Assembly: GCF_001269985.1 (NCBI RefSeq)
Contig: NZ_BBZB01000001.1
Location: 2,790,001 to 2,854,000, forward strand
Source of the DNA: Pseudoalteromonas sp. '520P1 No. 423'
Lineage (GTDB): Bacteria; Pseudomonadota; Gammaproteobacteria; Enterobacterales; Alteromonadaceae
Length of the DNA: 64,000 nt
Direction: 5' to 3'
Numbering within the stretch: the first letter of the stretch is position 1; each line of letters opens with the position of its first letter. Positions 8,856-18,976 of this stretch are shown one piece after another. The notes under the pieces are model-generated. The model was not told the DNA's origin. It did not search any database and saw only the letters and a program-made list of their open reading frames with translations. The position numbers were made by a program, and so were the translations under genes.

Positions 8856-10310
8856 GTGAATCAAAATACCTATATTCCACAAGCATTTATTGATGATGTA
8901 AAAAGCTATATTCCTGAACATCTTTGCATAGATGATTACATTGCTAAATGTAAACAACCTCTACGCCGCTCTATTCGTGTTAATACCCTTAAAATGTCTA
9001 TTGAAAGATTTAAAAGTATTGCAGAATCAAAAAACTGGAAACTAGATCCTGTACCTTGGTGTAAAGAAGGGTTTTGGTTATCGCGTCCAATTGACGAAGA
9101 ACAGAATTTATCTATCGGCAATACCGACTTACATTTAAGCGGTGCAATATATGTGCAAGAAGCAAGCTCAATGTTACCACCTACTGCTTTATTAGAAAAT
9201 GGGGAGTTTAATGCTGCTATCGCATTAGATATGGCTTCGGCACCAGGTTCTAAAACATCTCAAATTGCCGGATATATGAAAGGCGATGGCATTTTAGTTG
9301 CCAATGAATTTTCATCTTCGCGTCTTAAAGTATTAAGTGCCAATATAAAACGGTTAGGTATTGCTAATGTCGCATTATCTCATTTTGATGCTGCTATATT
9401 TGGCCCATATATGAACGAATGTTTTGATTCAATATTATTAGATGCACCATGCTCTGGTGAAGGTACCGTTAGAAAGGATGCCGATGCACTTAAAAATTGG
9501 TCACTAGAATCAAATATAGAAATTGCTAATGTACAAAAGCAACTTATTGAAAGTGCTTTTTATGCGTTAAAAACGGGCGGTACATTAGTTTATTCAACTT
9601 GTACTTTAACGCCAATTGAAAACCAAGCGGTTTGTGAACATGTTTTATCACTGTTTAAAGGTTTAATTGAAGTCGTGCCACTTGATCACTTATTTGAAGG
9701 CGCACAACAAGCAATAACACCAGAAGGTTATTTACATATTTGGCCGCAAACTTTCGATTGTGAAGGTTTTTTTATCGCTAAATTTAAGAAAATAGCACAT
9801 CAAGCCCCTAAAGAGCTCAAAGTTAAAAAAGGGGGTTTCCCTTTTTCTGAATTTGATAATAAATCTGAACAGGCTTTTTATAACAGCCTTAATAAACAAT
9901 TTGGTATTAAATCATTGCCTGGTACTTTAATGCAAAGAGATAAAGAGCTATGGCTATTTCCTCAAGCTTTCAGTGAAATTGCAAATAAGATTAAATATGC
10001 GCGTATAGGTATTAATATTGGTACATTGCATAAAAATGGTGTGCGCTTAAATCATGAATTTGCAACTTGCTTTGGTGATTTGGCCACTAAAAACACCTTT
10101 GAACTATCAGATCTACAGGCAAATGATTACTTTGGCGGTAAAGATATCAAATTAGAACAATTATCTACTGAAAAAGGTGAGTTGTTATTAACCTTATGCG
10201 GCACAAGTGTTGGTTTAGGTAAGTGGATGAAGAATAAAATAAAGAATAGCTTACCCCGTGATCTGGTAAGGGATAACCAGTTAATAACTTGGGGTAAAGC
10301 TATTAAATAG
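8856..10310 (+). CDS. rsmF: 16S rRNA (cytosine(1407)-C(5))-methyltransferase RsmF
   Basis: A RsmB/Nop2/Sun-family SAM-dependent m5C methyltransferase of 484 residues, close to E. coli RsmF (about 479). The motif order is complete: SAM-binding [11 protein letters not shown] near residue 130, motif [13 protein letters not shown] near 197, and motif [14 protein letters not shown] near 247. Both catalytic cysteines are present. A C-terminal RNA-binding extension follows. Translation starts at GTG 8856, with GAGG five nt upstream. It is monocistronic and followed by a hairpin terminator. Confidence 0.93.
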   Translation: MNQNTYIPQAFIDDVKSYIPEHLCIDDYIAKCKQPLRRSIRVNTLKMSIERFKSIAESKNWKLDPVPWCKEGFWLSRPIDEEQNLSIGNTDLHLSGAIYVQEASSMLPPTALLENGEFNAAIALDMASAPGSKTSQIAGYMKGDGILVANEFSSSRLKVLSANIKRLGIANVALSHFDAAIFGPYMNECFDSILLDAPCSGEGTVRKDADALKNWSLESNIEIANVQKQLIESAFYALKTGGTLVYSTCTLTPIENQAVCEHVLSLFKGLIEVVPLDHLFEGAQQAITPEGYLHIWPQTFDCEGFFIAKFKKIAHQAPKELKVKKGGFPFSEFDNKSEQAFYNSLNKQFGIKSLPGTLMQRDKELWLFPQAFSEIANKIKYARIGINIGTLHKNGVRLNHEFATCFGDLATKNTFELSDLQANDYFGGKDIKLEQLSTEKGELLLTLCGTSVGLGKWMKNKIKNSLPRDLVRDNQLITWGKAIK

Positions 10311-10362
10311 TTGTGAACATAATTTAAGTTAATTTTTAATAACTTTTTAAAGCCTTAATAAT

Positions 10363-10397
10363 AAAGAAAATATTTTTCATTAAAATATTTTCTTTTT
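10363..10397 (+). terminator. A+T-rich hairpin terminator after rsmF
   Basis: AAAGAAAATATTTT (10363-10376) pairs with AAAATATTTTCTTT (10382-10395), a 14-bp stem with a 5-nt loop, running into TTTTT. The stem is almost entirely A-T, so its efficiency is uncertain. Confidence 0.55.
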
Positions 10398-10426
10398 GAG
10401 ATTTTGTTAACTACACTTATTAGTAC

Positions 10427-10532
10427 TTTCACTTCTCCCGAAACGAATGTGAAATTATTTTTAAGTTACGCACGGCTCGATTGAGCCAATCCCCTAAGCC
10501 CAAAGCAAATATATTCGCTTTGGGCCTTTTTT
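10427..10532 (+). ncRNA. Candidate small RNA of about 105 nt with three hairpins and an intrinsic terminator
   Basis: Three hairpins follow one another in a protein-free stretch. They are TTTCAC/GTGAAA (10427-10432 with 10449-10454), GGCTC-gatt-GAGCC (10474-10487), and GCCCAAAGC/GCTTTGGGC (10498-10525) ending in CTTTTTT. The last is a strong rho-independent terminator, yet rsmF already has a terminator about 30 bp earlier and the PhoD-like gene is convergent. A free-standing terminator with two more stems upstream suggests an sRNA on the plus strand. The 5' end is a guess and I do not recognise the family. It could also be a second terminator with chance stems. Confidence 0.45.
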
Positions 10533-10610
10533 ATCCAGTTTCAAAACCTGAACTGATAAACTTAACTAAATCTCATAGTAAAACATGTAAAAATACCCTT
10601 TTAAGCTTTT

Positions 10611-12437
10611 TTACAGCTCAAAGTCCGTAATTTCACCATTGCCATGCAAAATCTGATAACTGGCTAACTTGCCTTGATCCAATTTTATAAGGCTTATACC
10701 AGATAAACTCATTAAATGTTTTTTATCATTATGTGCCACAGGATGTCTTGATACTTTCATTTGCCAACGTTTGGTAAAGAAATTTAATGGGCTTTTAGCG
10801 CCATAAAACCAAGTATCTAATGTATCTAATACAGCAAGCAGTTTTGTAGGAAATTCATTCTTAATACCACTGGCTGTGAGTTGCCAAATTCGGTTATCTC
10901 TTTGACTAAATCGTGCTTGTACGGAATAACAAAATGAATAATGAACGTCACCAGAGAGTATTAATGTTTCAACAGGTGTATCTGCACGCCTAAAGGTATT
11001 CATAAGCTTTCTTGCCGCACCTTCATGAGCCATCCAGTTTTCAACATCTACTAATAAAGGGTGACCACATATATTAAACAGAGATTGAATAGCTTCAATT
11101 GATTTAACACCAAAAACAGGAGCCGGAGACATTAATATCACCCCCTCTTCTCCTATGAGGTTTTGCTCTAAGTGCGTTAACTGTTCCCAATCTAATAAAC
11201 CGGAAGGCTCATCAAAATTATGCTCATTACGCCACCTGTGCGTTCTTGTATCTAGTACAACTAATTTAGGTTCACACGGGACTTCAAAATGCCAATATGA
11301 AAAGTTAAATATTTCTTTATCTAAATTCTCAAAATGCCACTGTTTTTCAATTTTTGAATCAAGCATTAAGTCTTTAAAAAAGCCTGACTTTTTGCCAGCG
11401 TCATTACCCCAACCTTGAAAAATCCAATAACTAATTAAGCCATTTGCAACTATACGTCTGCTCACTGGGTCTTGATAGACATTTTGCTCCCAATTTGCTG
11501 TTAAGTTCCAATCATCAGTCACATCATGATCGTCAAACATCATTAAACAACTCATATTGGCATAGAGTCGTTGGCTATGATGTAAACCAGCCACAAATTT
11601 TAGTAGCGCGGATTTTTCATCGTCAAAGCATTTTTGAATTTTTGCTTCACTGCTTGTAAATGTTAATAAATCTATATTGATGCATTGCCATGCTTGTTTG
11701 CTATAACACAGTAAATACATAGCGACAAATTCTTCAAAACCTATTAAATGGTTTTCTGACTTCGCACTGGTGAAATGCTCTAAATCTTTTTTAAACCAGT
11801 AGCCTAAAGTGCGTTTGGATCTATCTTGCCAAGCTGTAACTGGCAATTTTTGTGCTCTTTGGTACAACTGCTCATTGATATCATCTGGTAAATCAATATT
11901 AAGTGATATTTCTTTGAATATACCTAAAGTATCTATCAGCTGATAAATTGCTTGTAACGTCACACCAGCGACATCATCTGCATAAACTTGGTCACCAGAT
12001 AACAATAAAAGCTGAGCGCCTATTTCCCCTTGATTTCGTTGTGTGTCTTGATAGTTATCCGCACTAATTAATGCGTCTTCACTTGGATGATGTGGATTTC
12101 TACAAGAACCATGTAATAAACTGTCTATTTTGTTAGGAACTACAAACGCAGGTAAATTACAGCCATCATAACAAAACATGCTTAAATCAATTTTCTCACT
12201 GGTATTTAGCTGATATTTAATTAATTCGTCAGTTGGAAAAGGCGTTTCTTTTGCAGTAATATGAATTAAGCGAACAAACAAATGTTCACCTAATTGCAGT
12301 ATATCTTCTTTGGTTTCATGTTGTTGGTTGACCAAGCTAATATCACACGCATTTGCGTTGGAAGTGGCCAACCAAATACAAACTGTCTCAGGCGTTGCAA
12401 GCCTCACCATTGGCCCTGCAATTAAAAATGGCAGCAT
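10611..12437 (-). CDS. PhoD-like metallophosphatase family protein
   Basis: A 608-residue protein with the metallophosphoesterase motif set seen in PhoD-like phosphatases: LLSGDQVYADDV near residue 150, FDDHDVTDDW near 304 and LSGDVHYSF near 495. These supply Asp, Asn/His and His metal ligands. No Tat or Sec signal peptide is visible at the N-terminus (MLPFLIAGPMVRLATPETV), so a cytoplasmic enzyme is likely, unlike secreted B. subtilis PhoD. The true phospho-substrate is unknown. The gene ends only 26 bp before tatD is reached on the same strand, but an operon is not proven. Confidence 0.82.
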   Translation of the reverse strand: MLPFLIAGPMVRLATPETVCIWLATSNANACDISLVNQQHETKEDILQLGEHLFVRLIHITAKETPFPTDELIKYQLNTSEKIDLSMFCYDGCNLPAFVVPNKIDSLLHGSCRNPHHPSEDALISADNYQDTQRNQGEIGAQLLLLSGDQVYADDVAGVTLQAIYQLIDTLGIFKEISLNIDLPDDINEQLYQRAQKLPVTAWQDRSKRTLGYWFKKDLEHFTSAKSENHLIGFEEFVAMYLLCYSKQAWQCINIDLLTFTSSEAKIQKCFDDEKSALLKFVAGLHHSQRLYANMSCLMMFDDHDVTDDWNLTANWEQNVYQDPVSRRIVANGLISYWIFQGWGNDAGKKSGFFKDLMLDSKIEKQWHFENLDKEIFNFSYWHFEVPCEPKLVVLDTRTHRWRNEHNFDEPSGLLDWEQLTHLEQNLIGEEGVILMSPAPVFGVKSIEAIQSLFNICGHPLLVDVENWMAHEGAARKLMNTFRRADTPVETLILSGDVHYSFCYSVQARFSQRDNRIWQLTASGIKNEFPTKLLAVLDTLDTWFYGAKSPLNFFTKRWQMKVSRHPVAHNDKKHLMSLSGISLIKLDQGKLASYQILHGNGEITDFEL

Positions 12438-12463
12438 GTATATTTACTATTCCTCTATTATTG

Positions 12464-13237
12464 TTATTTTTTTATATTAAATAAATTGTAAAAGTTTTCG
12501 GTTGTTTGTTTTGCAAGTTCATCGTAACTGACACCTTTTAGCTCTGCAATATAATAAGCGAGATCTTGAACATATGCAGGTTGATTTGTTTTGCCTCTGT
12601 AAGGCACTGGCGCTAAATAAGGAGAGTCGGTTTCAATTAATAAACGATCAAGAGGGATTTTTTTCACAACTTCTTTGAGTTCTACTGCATTTTTAAATGT
12701 CACTATACCTGAAATCGAAATATATAAACCAAGTTCAAGCGCTTGCTCTGCCATTTCCCAATTCTCAGTAAAGCAATGTAAAACCCCCTTTACCTGACCT
12801 TCGCCGTGCTCACGTAATAAGCTAATGGTATCTTCTCTGGCGTCACGCGTATGAACAATTAATGGTTTATCTAATTGTCTGGCAACTTCGATGTGACCAA
12901 TAAAAGAGTCTATTTGAACTTGTTTTGAGTCTTCAGAATAGTAATAATCTAAACCTGTCTCACCAATTGCCACTACTTTTTTATGATCAGCTAAAGCTAA
13001 TAATTCAGATTTATCTAGGGCATCTTTTTGATCTAACGGATGAATACCGCAAGATGCTGATACATCATCAAACTCTTCTATTTTTGCTAACATATCAGGA
13101 AATTGCGCTAAAGTGACTGATACACACAAAAAATGTTCTACATCTTTCGCTCTGGCATTATCAAGTACTTGCGCTAATGTTAAGTCTAATTTATCAAAAT
13201 CTAATCGGTCTAAATGGCAATGAGAATCTACAATCAC
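12464..13237 (-). CDS. TatD-family metal-dependent hydrolase (YcfH type)
   Basis: A 257-residue TIM-barrel hydrolase with all TatD motifs: DSHCHLDRLD at residues 3-12, GETGLDYYY near 92, VHTRDAREDT near 127, HCFTENW near 153 and ETDSPYLAP near 203. TatD enzymes act as metal-dependent DNases/exonucleases; the YcfH paralogue is conventionally linked to holB. It is the distal gene of the plsX-fab-holB cluster, preceded by the PilZ gene, which is the common gammaproteobacterial order. The exact paralogue name is left open. Confidence 0.9.
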   Translation of the reverse strand: MIVDSHCHLDRLDFDKLDLTLAQVLDNARAKDVEHFLCVSVTLAQFPDMLAKIEEFDDVSASCGIHPLDQKDALDKSELLALADHKKVVAIGETGLDYYYSEDSKQVQIDSFIGHIEVARQLDKPLIVHTRDAREDTISLLREHGEGQVKGVLHCFTENWEMAEQALELGLYISISGIVTFKNAVELKEVVKKIPLDRLLIETDSPYLAPVPYRGKTNQPAYVQDLAYYIAELKGVSYDELAKQTTENFYNLFNIKK

Positions 13238-13252
13238 GGTTTTCTACAGCTT

Positions 13253-13579
13253 TTACATAGTATATGTTCGGTCACCCGAGTGTATCATATCAAGTACCAG
13301 TTTTTCGATTTTATCTTTTACATGGGCTTTATCATCTATAAAACTGACACCTACTCCAGGAGGATTAGAGTTTTGACTTCCCTGCCCTGTGATCCAAGCA
13401 ACTTTACCGGAAACAACATCATCTTCTAAAGCATCTGGTAAAGTGATCCTAAGCGCTAAAGACTCGCCTATTTCATATTGCATATTAGTACGTATAAACA
13501 AGCCACCATTTTTTAAAAATGGCATATAGCACTTATATAACTCTCTTAAATCTTCAAAATCTATTAATAACTCTTGCAA
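13253..13579 (-). CDS. PilZ-domain protein, type IV pilus PilZ class
   Basis: A single-domain protein of 108 residues. The segment LFIRTNMQYEIGESLALRI and the later KVAWITGQGSQNSNPPGVGV fit the short PilZ proteins found between holB and tatD in many gammaproteobacteria. In Pseudomonas this position holds pilZ itself, needed for type IV pilus assembly. The canonical c-di-GMP-binding RxxxR motif is not evident, as in PilZ proper, so nucleotide binding is doubtful. It begins 13 bp downstream of the holB stop and is probably co-transcribed. Confidence 0.85.
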   Translation of the reverse strand: MQELLIDFEDLRELYKCYMPFLKNGGLFIRTNMQYEIGESLALRITLPDALEDDVVSGKVAWITGQGSQNSNPPGVGVSFIDDKAHVKDKIEKLVLDMIHSGDRTYTM

Positions 13580-13592
13580 AACTTTATCTCTT

Positions 13593-14498
13593 TTAATTAT
13601 TTAGTTGTGCCTGCAGCGAAAAAATCAGACGACTTGTTGCTAAAGTTACATTAAGTCCTAAAATTGATTTTCGACTATTTTCAAAATTTCCTAGCAGCTT
13701 AATGCATTCTTGATAGTTATTAAATGCGATGTTTTTTTGTATTAAATACTTTTTAATGATAGCAAATAAAAAAATACTAAAAACACTTATATACTCAGGC
13801 TTATTCTTTAAAATTTCATTCAAAATCTTTAAATCAATCTGTTGATGTAAGTTTTCAACAGTGATGTATAAGCTATCTAATTGATTTAAATGTCCTTGCT
13901 CATGCCAGTTTAATAACATTAAGGGCTGTTGTGCAAATAAAATATGCCATGGTTGGGACACCAAATTAAAATTAGCAAGCCAATCAGTCACCAGTTCTGG
14001 TTTATTTATTGTTAAGTTATAGCATAAACAGCGGCTTCGTATAGTTGCACCTAAGCGCATAGGTTCATGTGATACTAACAATAAATACCTCTGATGATTA
14101 GGCTCTTCAAGGGTTTTTAACACTGCATTTTGTGCCGCTACAGTCATTAACTCGGCATTATGAATTACTACAACTTTATTAGCATTTTGCCCAGCCGATG
14201 ATTGAACAAACTGTGCTACCTTACGGATTTCATCAATGCCTATGGTTTTATTATCTTGCCCTATAATAAGTTTGTCTGGATGTGTACCTGCTTGCTGCAA
14301 CTGACATGACTTACATTGCCCACAAGATTGTAAGTGATTAGATGAAGCATTACACAAGATACTTTGCGCAATATCTTGCGCAAATTCAGCTTTACCTATG
14401 CCCGCCTGTCCACTCAATAAAATACCATGATGTAGTTTATTTACAGAATAAGCTGTTTCGAGTGGTTGTTTAAACTCACTCAGCCATGGGTATATCAT
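13593..14498 (-). CDS. holB: DNA polymerase III delta' subunit
   Basis: An AAA+ clamp-loader subunit of 301 residues. The Walker-A-like loop is [11 protein letters not shown] near residues 29-39, and the zinc-module cysteines lie in [10 protein letters not shown] near 57-66. The sensor region is seen in LKTLEEP and the SRC-type motif in [10 protein letters not shown]. HolB opens and loads the beta clamp with gamma/tau and delta. Its ATG overlaps the tmk stop as ATGA, implying translational coupling. C-terminal sequence is divergent and A+T-rich, as usual for this subunit. Confidence 0.93.
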   Translation of the reverse strand: MIYPWLSEFKQPLETAYSVNKLHHGILLSGQAGIGKAEFAQDIAQSILCNASSNHLQSCGQCKSCQLQQAGTHPDKLIIGQDNKTIGIDEIRKVAQFVQSSAGQNANKVVVIHNAELMTVAAQNAVLKTLEEPNHQRYLLLVSHEPMRLGATIRSRCLCYNLTINKPELVTDWLANFNLVSQPWHILFAQQPLMLLNWHEQGHLNQLDSLYITVENLHQQIDLKILNEILKNKPEYISVFSIFLFAIIKKYLIQKNIAFNNYQECIKLLGNFENSRKSILGLNVTLATSRLIFSLQAQLNN

Positions 14499-15127
14499 TT
14501 ATTAGCTTCTGTTTTAAAGAAATCATCCAATACAGCAGTAATATTTTTATGAACTGATTCAATATCTTGACTTGCATCTACTGTTTTAATTGAATCATCA
14601 CTATTTGCAATTTCTAAATACTTTGCTCTTGTTCTTTGAAAGAAAGATAACTGTTCTTGTTCTATTCTGTCTAGTTCACCACGTTTTGCAGCACGCGCTA
14701 ATCCTATCTTAGGATCTAAGTCTAGATATATTGTTAAGTCAGGTTTTAAATTTTTTAAAACAATATTTGATAACGCACTTAATGTTTCATTAGCAATTTG
14801 TCTACCACCGCCTTGATAAGCTTGTGAAGATAAATCATGTCTATCAGCTAATACCCAAGTATTGTTCTCGAGTGCCGGTAAAATAATATTAGTCACTAAC
14901 TGTGCTCTTGCTGCATACATTATCAGAAGCTCAGCTTCAGCACTCATTGTCTCTTTATGTTCCGCTTTTACTAATTCTCTCAACGATTCAGCTAATGGTG
15001 TGCCGCCTGGCTCTCTTACGTCTATATAAGAGACATTTTTTTGATGAAAGTAATTTTGACATAATGCAATTGCAGTTGATTTTCCTGCACCTTCAAGGCC
15101 TTCGATCACAATAAATTTAGCTGTCAT
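14495..15127 (-). CDS. tmk: Thymidylate kinase
   Basis: A 210-residue P-loop kinase phosphorylating dTMP to dTDP. Motifs are [10 protein letters not shown] at residues 9-18, the DR(Y/H) motif as LADRHDLSS near 94, and the substrate-loop [12 protein letters not shown] near 38-49. Length is typical. The start overlaps the end of mltG by 11 bp and the end overlaps holB by 4 bp, so the three genes are tightly coupled. The mltG-tmk-holB order is conserved in gammaproteobacteria. Confidence 0.95.
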   Translation of the reverse strand: MTAKFIVIEGLEGAGKSTAIALCQNYFHQKNVSYIDVREPGGTPLAESLRELVKAEHKETMSAEAELLIMYAARAQLVTNIILPALENNTWVLADRHDLSSQAYQGGGRQIANETLSALSNIVLKNLKPDLTIYLDLDPKIGLARAAKRGELDRIEQEQLSFFQRTRAKYLEIANSDDSIKTVDASQDIESVHKNITAVLDDFFKTEANK

Positions 15128-16136
15128 TACTTACCTTTTTCTTTAATTGATATTTTCTTACCGCTTTATTATGTTGCGATAGGTTTTCTGAAAATTGGTG
15201 ACTACCATCACCTTTTGCTACAAAATAATAATAATTAGACGACTCTGGTGACAAAGCAGCTTGTATTGCTGCATATGATGGCATCGCAATAGGTGTTGGT
15301 GGTAGCGCTTTAATTCTATAAGTATTATATGGCGTATATTGCTTTAAATGTGCACGTGTTAAATCGCCATCAAACTGGTCCTTTAGTCCATAAATAACGG
15401 TTGGATCTGTTTGTAAACGCATCTTTTTATTTAAACGATTAATAAAAACCGATGCGATTAAAGGCCTTTCGCTTGCTTTAGCGGTTTCTTTTTCAATTAT
15501 AGACGCCATAATCAAGGCTTCATACGCATTGGCATAAGGTAAATTTTGCTCTCTTTTGTGCCATAATTCATCAAGCGAAATTTTCATTGCACTGTGTGAT
15601 CTTTGTAATAAAGATAAGTCTGTATCACCCGCTTGATAAAAGTATGTATCAGGAAATAGCCAACCTTCAGTATTTGCATGTTTGATATTAAGCGCATCAA
15701 CATAAAAGCTATCTTTGCCCTGTTGCATTACTTTTTTAATATAAGGTAAATTTGAGATTTTTTTTAATACTTGAGAAAAACTCTCACCATCAATAATGCT
15801 AAAGCTGAATAAATGCACTTGAGAGTTATTTATTTTTTTAACATTATCTAGTAATGAGTCTGTTGTAAGTTGATAAACACCCGCTTTAATATCTGTTAGT
15901 GTCGGATCTAACTTAGCTAAAATCCTTAAAGACCAGCAATTATCAGTCAACTTGTCTGCTTGGAATTGTTTACACAAAGTTGTTAAACCTGTACCAGATT
16001 TTACTTCAAATAAAATAGGCTCTTTTAAATTAAGCGCTTTGGTTTGTAACAGCTGTATATTAGAATAAACATATGAAGCTATAATCCCGAGAATTATAGC
16101 CATTGATAATAAAATTAATTTAATACTTTTCATCAT
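15117..16136 (-). CDS. mltG: Endolytic murein transglycosylase MltG
   Basis: A YceG-like protein of 339 residues with one N-terminal transmembrane segment ([19 protein letters not shown]) and a periplasmic YceG domain. The catalytic glutamate is in [10 protein letters not shown] near residue 214, followed by the conserved [10 protein letters not shown] and the PYNTY segment. MltG cleaves nascent glycan strands and is thought to terminate their elongation. It lies 16 bp after pabC and overlaps tmk. Confidence 0.94.
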   Translation of the reverse strand: MMKSIKLILLSMAIILGIIASYVYSNIQLLQTKALNLKEPILFEVKSGTGLTTLCKQFQADKLTDNCWSLRILAKLDPTLTDIKAGVYQLTTDSLLDNVKKINNSQVHLFSFSIIDGESFSQVLKKISNLPYIKKVMQQGKDSFYVDALNIKHANTEGWLFPDTYFYQAGDTDLSLLQRSHSAMKISLDELWHKREQNLPYANAYEALIMASIIEKETAKASERPLIASVFINRLNKKMRLQTDPTVIYGLKDQFDGDLTRAHLKQYTPYNTYRIKALPPTPIAMPSYAAIQAALSPESSNYYYFVAKGDGSHQFSENLSQHNKAVRKYQLKKKVSNDS

Positions 16137-16152
16137 AATATTCTAAATACGA

Positions 16153-16980
16153 TCAAATTAGCTTCGTATCAACGAACATGTCCTTTTGTAATATAAGTGC
16201 TAATTCTAAATCAAAATGTGTCTTTTGTATTGATTTAATCGGCACTAATCCCATTAAACTATTACAGCAAAATACTGCGTGAGCTGTTTTTATTTCATCT
16301 AACGTAATTTGAGATTCAATAAGTGCGATTTTTGATGACAGATATTCTCGATAAACACCTTTAATACCTGCTTGATCTAATTTAGGTGTATGCCACTGGC
16401 CATCGATATAACAAATTAAATTAGCAATTGAAGTTTCAATTACATTATCATTTAAATCAAGTACGATAGCTTCCGACCAAGATTTTTCGCTTAACTCCTG
16501 CTTTATCAACACTTGCTCTAACCTATTTAGCGTTTTCATTCCCGCTAAAAGCGGTTGTAAACCTAATTTGATACTAGACACCTCAAGCGATATGCCTTTT
16601 ATTTTTAGTGCGTCATAATTATTGGGAAAAGGTAAAACGCTGAGAATTTGAACAGGGTTTTGCACTTCGGGTAAGCCATAACCGCGACCACCTGAACCTC
16701 GCGTAATCATTATTTTTAAAACGACACATTTTTGATTTAAACACAGTTGTTTAATTGACGCTTCTAATGCGATAAAGTCAATTTCAGGAAACCCTAGACG
16801 CTTTTGACATTCAATAAGTCTTTGCTTGTGAAAATGCCAATGTTCAACGGTTTCATTTACGACTTTAGCCGTCGTGAAAAAACCATCCCCATAACTCAAC
16901 CCTCTATCTGATAATGGGATTGAATTTGAAGTATCATTATTTATTATTGTTTTATAGGTATTATTTTTTGTCATAAACAT
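16153..16980 (-). CDS. pabC: Aminodeoxychorismate lyase PabC
   Basis: A fold-type IV PLP enzyme of 275 residues that releases pyruvate from 4-amino-4-deoxychorismate to give p-aminobenzoate for folate. The PLP lysine is in AGMKTLNRLEQ near residue 146, and the N-terminal LSDRGLSYGDGFF motif is classic. Position between fabF and mltG is conserved. A second methionine follows two codons after the first; ATG at 16980 or 16974 are both possible. A terminator-like hairpin separates it from fabF, so expression may depend partly on read-through or an internal promoter. Confidence 0.93.
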   Translation of the reverse strand: MFMTKNNTYKTIINNDTSNSIPLSDRGLSYGDGFFTTAKVVNETVEHWHFHKQRLIECQKRLGFPEIDFIALEASIKQLCLNQKCVVLKIMITRGSGGRGYGLPEVQNPVQILSVLPFPNNYDALKIKGISLEVSSIKLGLQPLLAGMKTLNRLEQVLIKQELSEKSWSEAIVLDLNDNVIETSIANLICYIDGQWHTPKLDQAGIKGVYREYLSSKIALIESQITLDEIKTAHAVFCCNSLMGLVPIKSIQKTHFDLELALILQKDMFVDTKLI

Positions 16981-16990
16981 CGATATACAA

Positions 16991-17016
16991 AAAAGCCTGA
17001 CATAAGCCAGGCTTTT
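16991..17016 (-). terminator. Intrinsic terminator after fabF
   Basis: On the minus strand AAAAGCCTG, a short loop, then CAGGCTTTTTTG: a 9-bp stem and a run of six T. It lies about 50 bp beyond the fabF stop, just before pabC. It probably partially terminates the fab operon. Confidence 0.8.
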
Positions 17017-17064
17017 ATAAAATCTCTCTGGTGAGGGAATTATACCCTCAGAGACGATTTTTGT

Positions 17065-18303
17065 TTATATTTTTTTGAAAAGCAATGAACCGTTTGTACC
17101 ACCAAAACCAAATGAATTACATAAAGTAAAATCTAGTTTAGCATCACGCGCAGTAAAAGGTACATAATCCAGATCGCACCCTTCATCTGGGTTATCTAAA
17201 TTAATTGTTGGTGTAACTTTTTGATTCTCTAAAGCAAGAATACAAATAATTGATTCTACAGAGCCTGCAGCACCTAATAAATGACCCATCATAGATTTAG
17301 ATGAACTGACCATAACGTCTTTAGCTGCATCACCAAATACTGATTTTATTGCTGCTGTTTCAGCTTTATCTCCGGCATTTGTAGAAGTACCGTGTGCATT
17401 AATATAACCAACTTGATCAGCGTTAACTTTGGCATCATTTAATGCATTTATCATAGCTCTCGCACCTCCAGAACCATTTTCAGGAGGAGAGGTCATATGA
17501 TATGCATCACCACTCATGCCAAAACCAGATAGTTCAGCATAAATTTTAGCACCACGTGCTTTAGCTTGTTCATATTCTTCAAGAACGATTACGCCCGAAC
17601 CATCAGATAATACAAAACCATCACGCTCTCTATCCCATGGACGTGAAGCCGCGGCAGGATCATCATTACGAGTTGATAATGCACGAGCCGCATTAAATCC
17701 GCTCATTCCGATTGGCGTACACGCACGTTCTGCACCACCGGCAACCATAGCATCAGCATCACCATAAGCAATCATACGCGCCGCATGACCAATATTATGC
17801 AGACCTGTAGTACATGCAGTTGCAATAGAGATATTTGGACCACGTAATCCATGCATAATAGATAGGTGACCAGAAATCATATTGATAATTGTTGCAGGTA
17901 CATAAAATGGCGATAATTTTCTAGGACCACTTTTAAGCATTTTCATGTGGTTTTCTTCAATAAGGCCTAAACCACCAATACCCGCACCAACAGCAACCCC
18001 AATTCGGTCTGCATTTTCTTCAGTTACTTCTAAGCCTGAGTCTTTTAAGGCTTGTATACCCGCAGCAACACCATATTGAATGAATAAATCCATTTTTTTG
18101 GCATCTTTTTTAGGCATAAATTGTGTAACATCAAAATCTTTTATGTTACCAGCAAACTTAGTTCCAAAGTCTGACGTGTCGAAGTGAGTTATGATATTAA
18201 TACCACTGTCACCATTTAATAAACCTTGCCAAGTAGATGCTACATCGTTACCTAACGGTGTTAACATACCTAAACCAGTTACTACAACTCGACGTTTAGC
18301 CAC
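17065..18303 (-). CDS. fabF: 3-oxoacyl-[acyl-carrier-protein] synthase II
   Basis: A condensing enzyme of 412 residues with the Cys-His-His triad: cysteine in [11 protein letters not shown] near residue 161, histidine in [11 protein letters not shown] near 304 and histidine in [11 protein letters not shown] near 341. FabF elongates acyl-ACP with malonyl-ACP and controls cis-vaccenate formation. It is downstream of acpP with a hairpin in between, the standard acpP-fabF arrangement. The start has a purine-rich site (CCGGAGGAT in the coding sense) 7-8 nt upstream. Confidence 0.97.
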   Translation of the reverse strand: MAKRRVVVTGLGMLTPLGNDVASTWQGLLNGDSGINIITHFDTSDFGTKFAGNIKDFDVTQFMPKKDAKKMDLFIQYGVAAGIQALKDSGLEVTEENADRIGVAVGAGIGGLGLIEENHMKMLKSGPRKLSPFYVPATIINMISGHLSIMHGLRGPNISIATACTTGLHNIGHAARMIAYGDADAMVAGGAERACTPIGMSGFNAARALSTRNDDPAAASRPWDRERDGFVLSDGSGVIVLEEYEQAKARGAKIYAELSGFGMSGDAYHMTSPPENGSGGARAMINALNDAKVNADQVGYINAHGTSTNAGDKAETAAIKSVFGDAAKDVMVSSSKSMMGHLLGAAGSVESIICILALENQKVTPTINLDNPDEGCDLDYVPFTARDAKLDFTLCNSFGFGGTNGSLLFKKI

Positions 18304-18413
18304 AGAATCCTCCGGGGGATAATTTAAATATTGGGGGGTTTAAATTTGATTAAATAATAATTTTTGTAAAAACAATTATTTAATTAACTTGGATAAAAAG
18401 TGATAGATACAAT

Positions 18414-18435
18414 AAGGGCAGCTAACGCTGCCCTT
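18414..18435 (-). terminator. Hairpin between acpP and fabF
   Basis: AAGGGCAGC (18414-18422) pairs with GCTGCCCTT (18427-18435) around a 4-nt loop; the downstream minus-strand sequence is ATTGTATC, without a real T-run. It is about 20 bp after the acpP stop. It is probably an mRNA-stabilising or attenuating hairpin that lets acpP be made in excess over fabF. Confidence 0.6.
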
Positions 18436-18452
18436 AGAATCAACAAATTTGA

Positions 18453-18689
18453 TTATTCAGTGTGAGCTTGAACGTAATCAATTGCAGATTGAACTGTAGT
18501 GATTTTTTCAGCTTCTTCATCAGGGATCTCAGTATCAAACTCTTCTTCAAGAGCCATTACTAGTTCAACTGTATCTAAAGAATCAGCACCTAAATCATCA
18601 ACAAATGAAGCTTCGTTTTTTACTTCCTCTTCTTTAACACCTAACTGCTCAATTACAATTTTTTTTACGCGTTCTTGGATATCGCTCAT
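18453..18689 (-). CDS. acpP: Acyl carrier protein
   Basis: A small acidic protein of 78 residues. The phosphopantetheine-attachment serine lies in [20 protein letters not shown] near residue 37. It carries growing acyl chains for FabF, FabG and the other fab enzymes, and feeds PlsX. It has a strong ribosome site (AAAGGAAGAATG). The 290-bp gap upstream of it suggests its own promoter in addition to read-through from fabG, consistent with its very high usual abundance. Confidence 0.98.
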   Translation of the reverse strand: MSDIQERVKKIVIEQLGVKEEEVKNEASFVDDLGADSLDTVELVMALEEEFDTEIPDEEAEKITTVQSAIDYVQAHTE

Positions 18690-18792
18690 TCTTCTTTCCT
18701 TTATTAAAAAACGCCACTGCGTTATTTTTCAGATTGTGGCGTAGTTTACGTTGCTAAAATCTCTGATTCAAGTATTTGCTTCGACTTTTTTT

Positions 18793-18807
18793 CTGGTCGA
18801 ACCTGTT
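18793..18807. promoter_or_regulatory. FadR-like site upstream of acpP
   Basis: CTGGTCGAACCTGTT matches the known FadR core CTGGTCNGACCNGTT at all but one specified position. It lies about 105 bp upstream of the acpP start, in the fabG-acpP gap. FadR activates several fatty-acid synthesis genes in gammaproteobacteria. A single match found by eye is weak evidence. Confidence 0.3.
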
Positions 18808-18976
18808 AAATCAGAATCTAATAGTTTATCGCTTATTTTAACAGCAATTTCAAGTGATTTTACTGCTAAATACAAATAAAATGTAACAACTTGTACCTAA
18901 AACGTCACAACTTATTTCTATAATCTCTGAAACTTAAATATATATTAAATGAAATTCATCCAATTTTTATTAAGTT

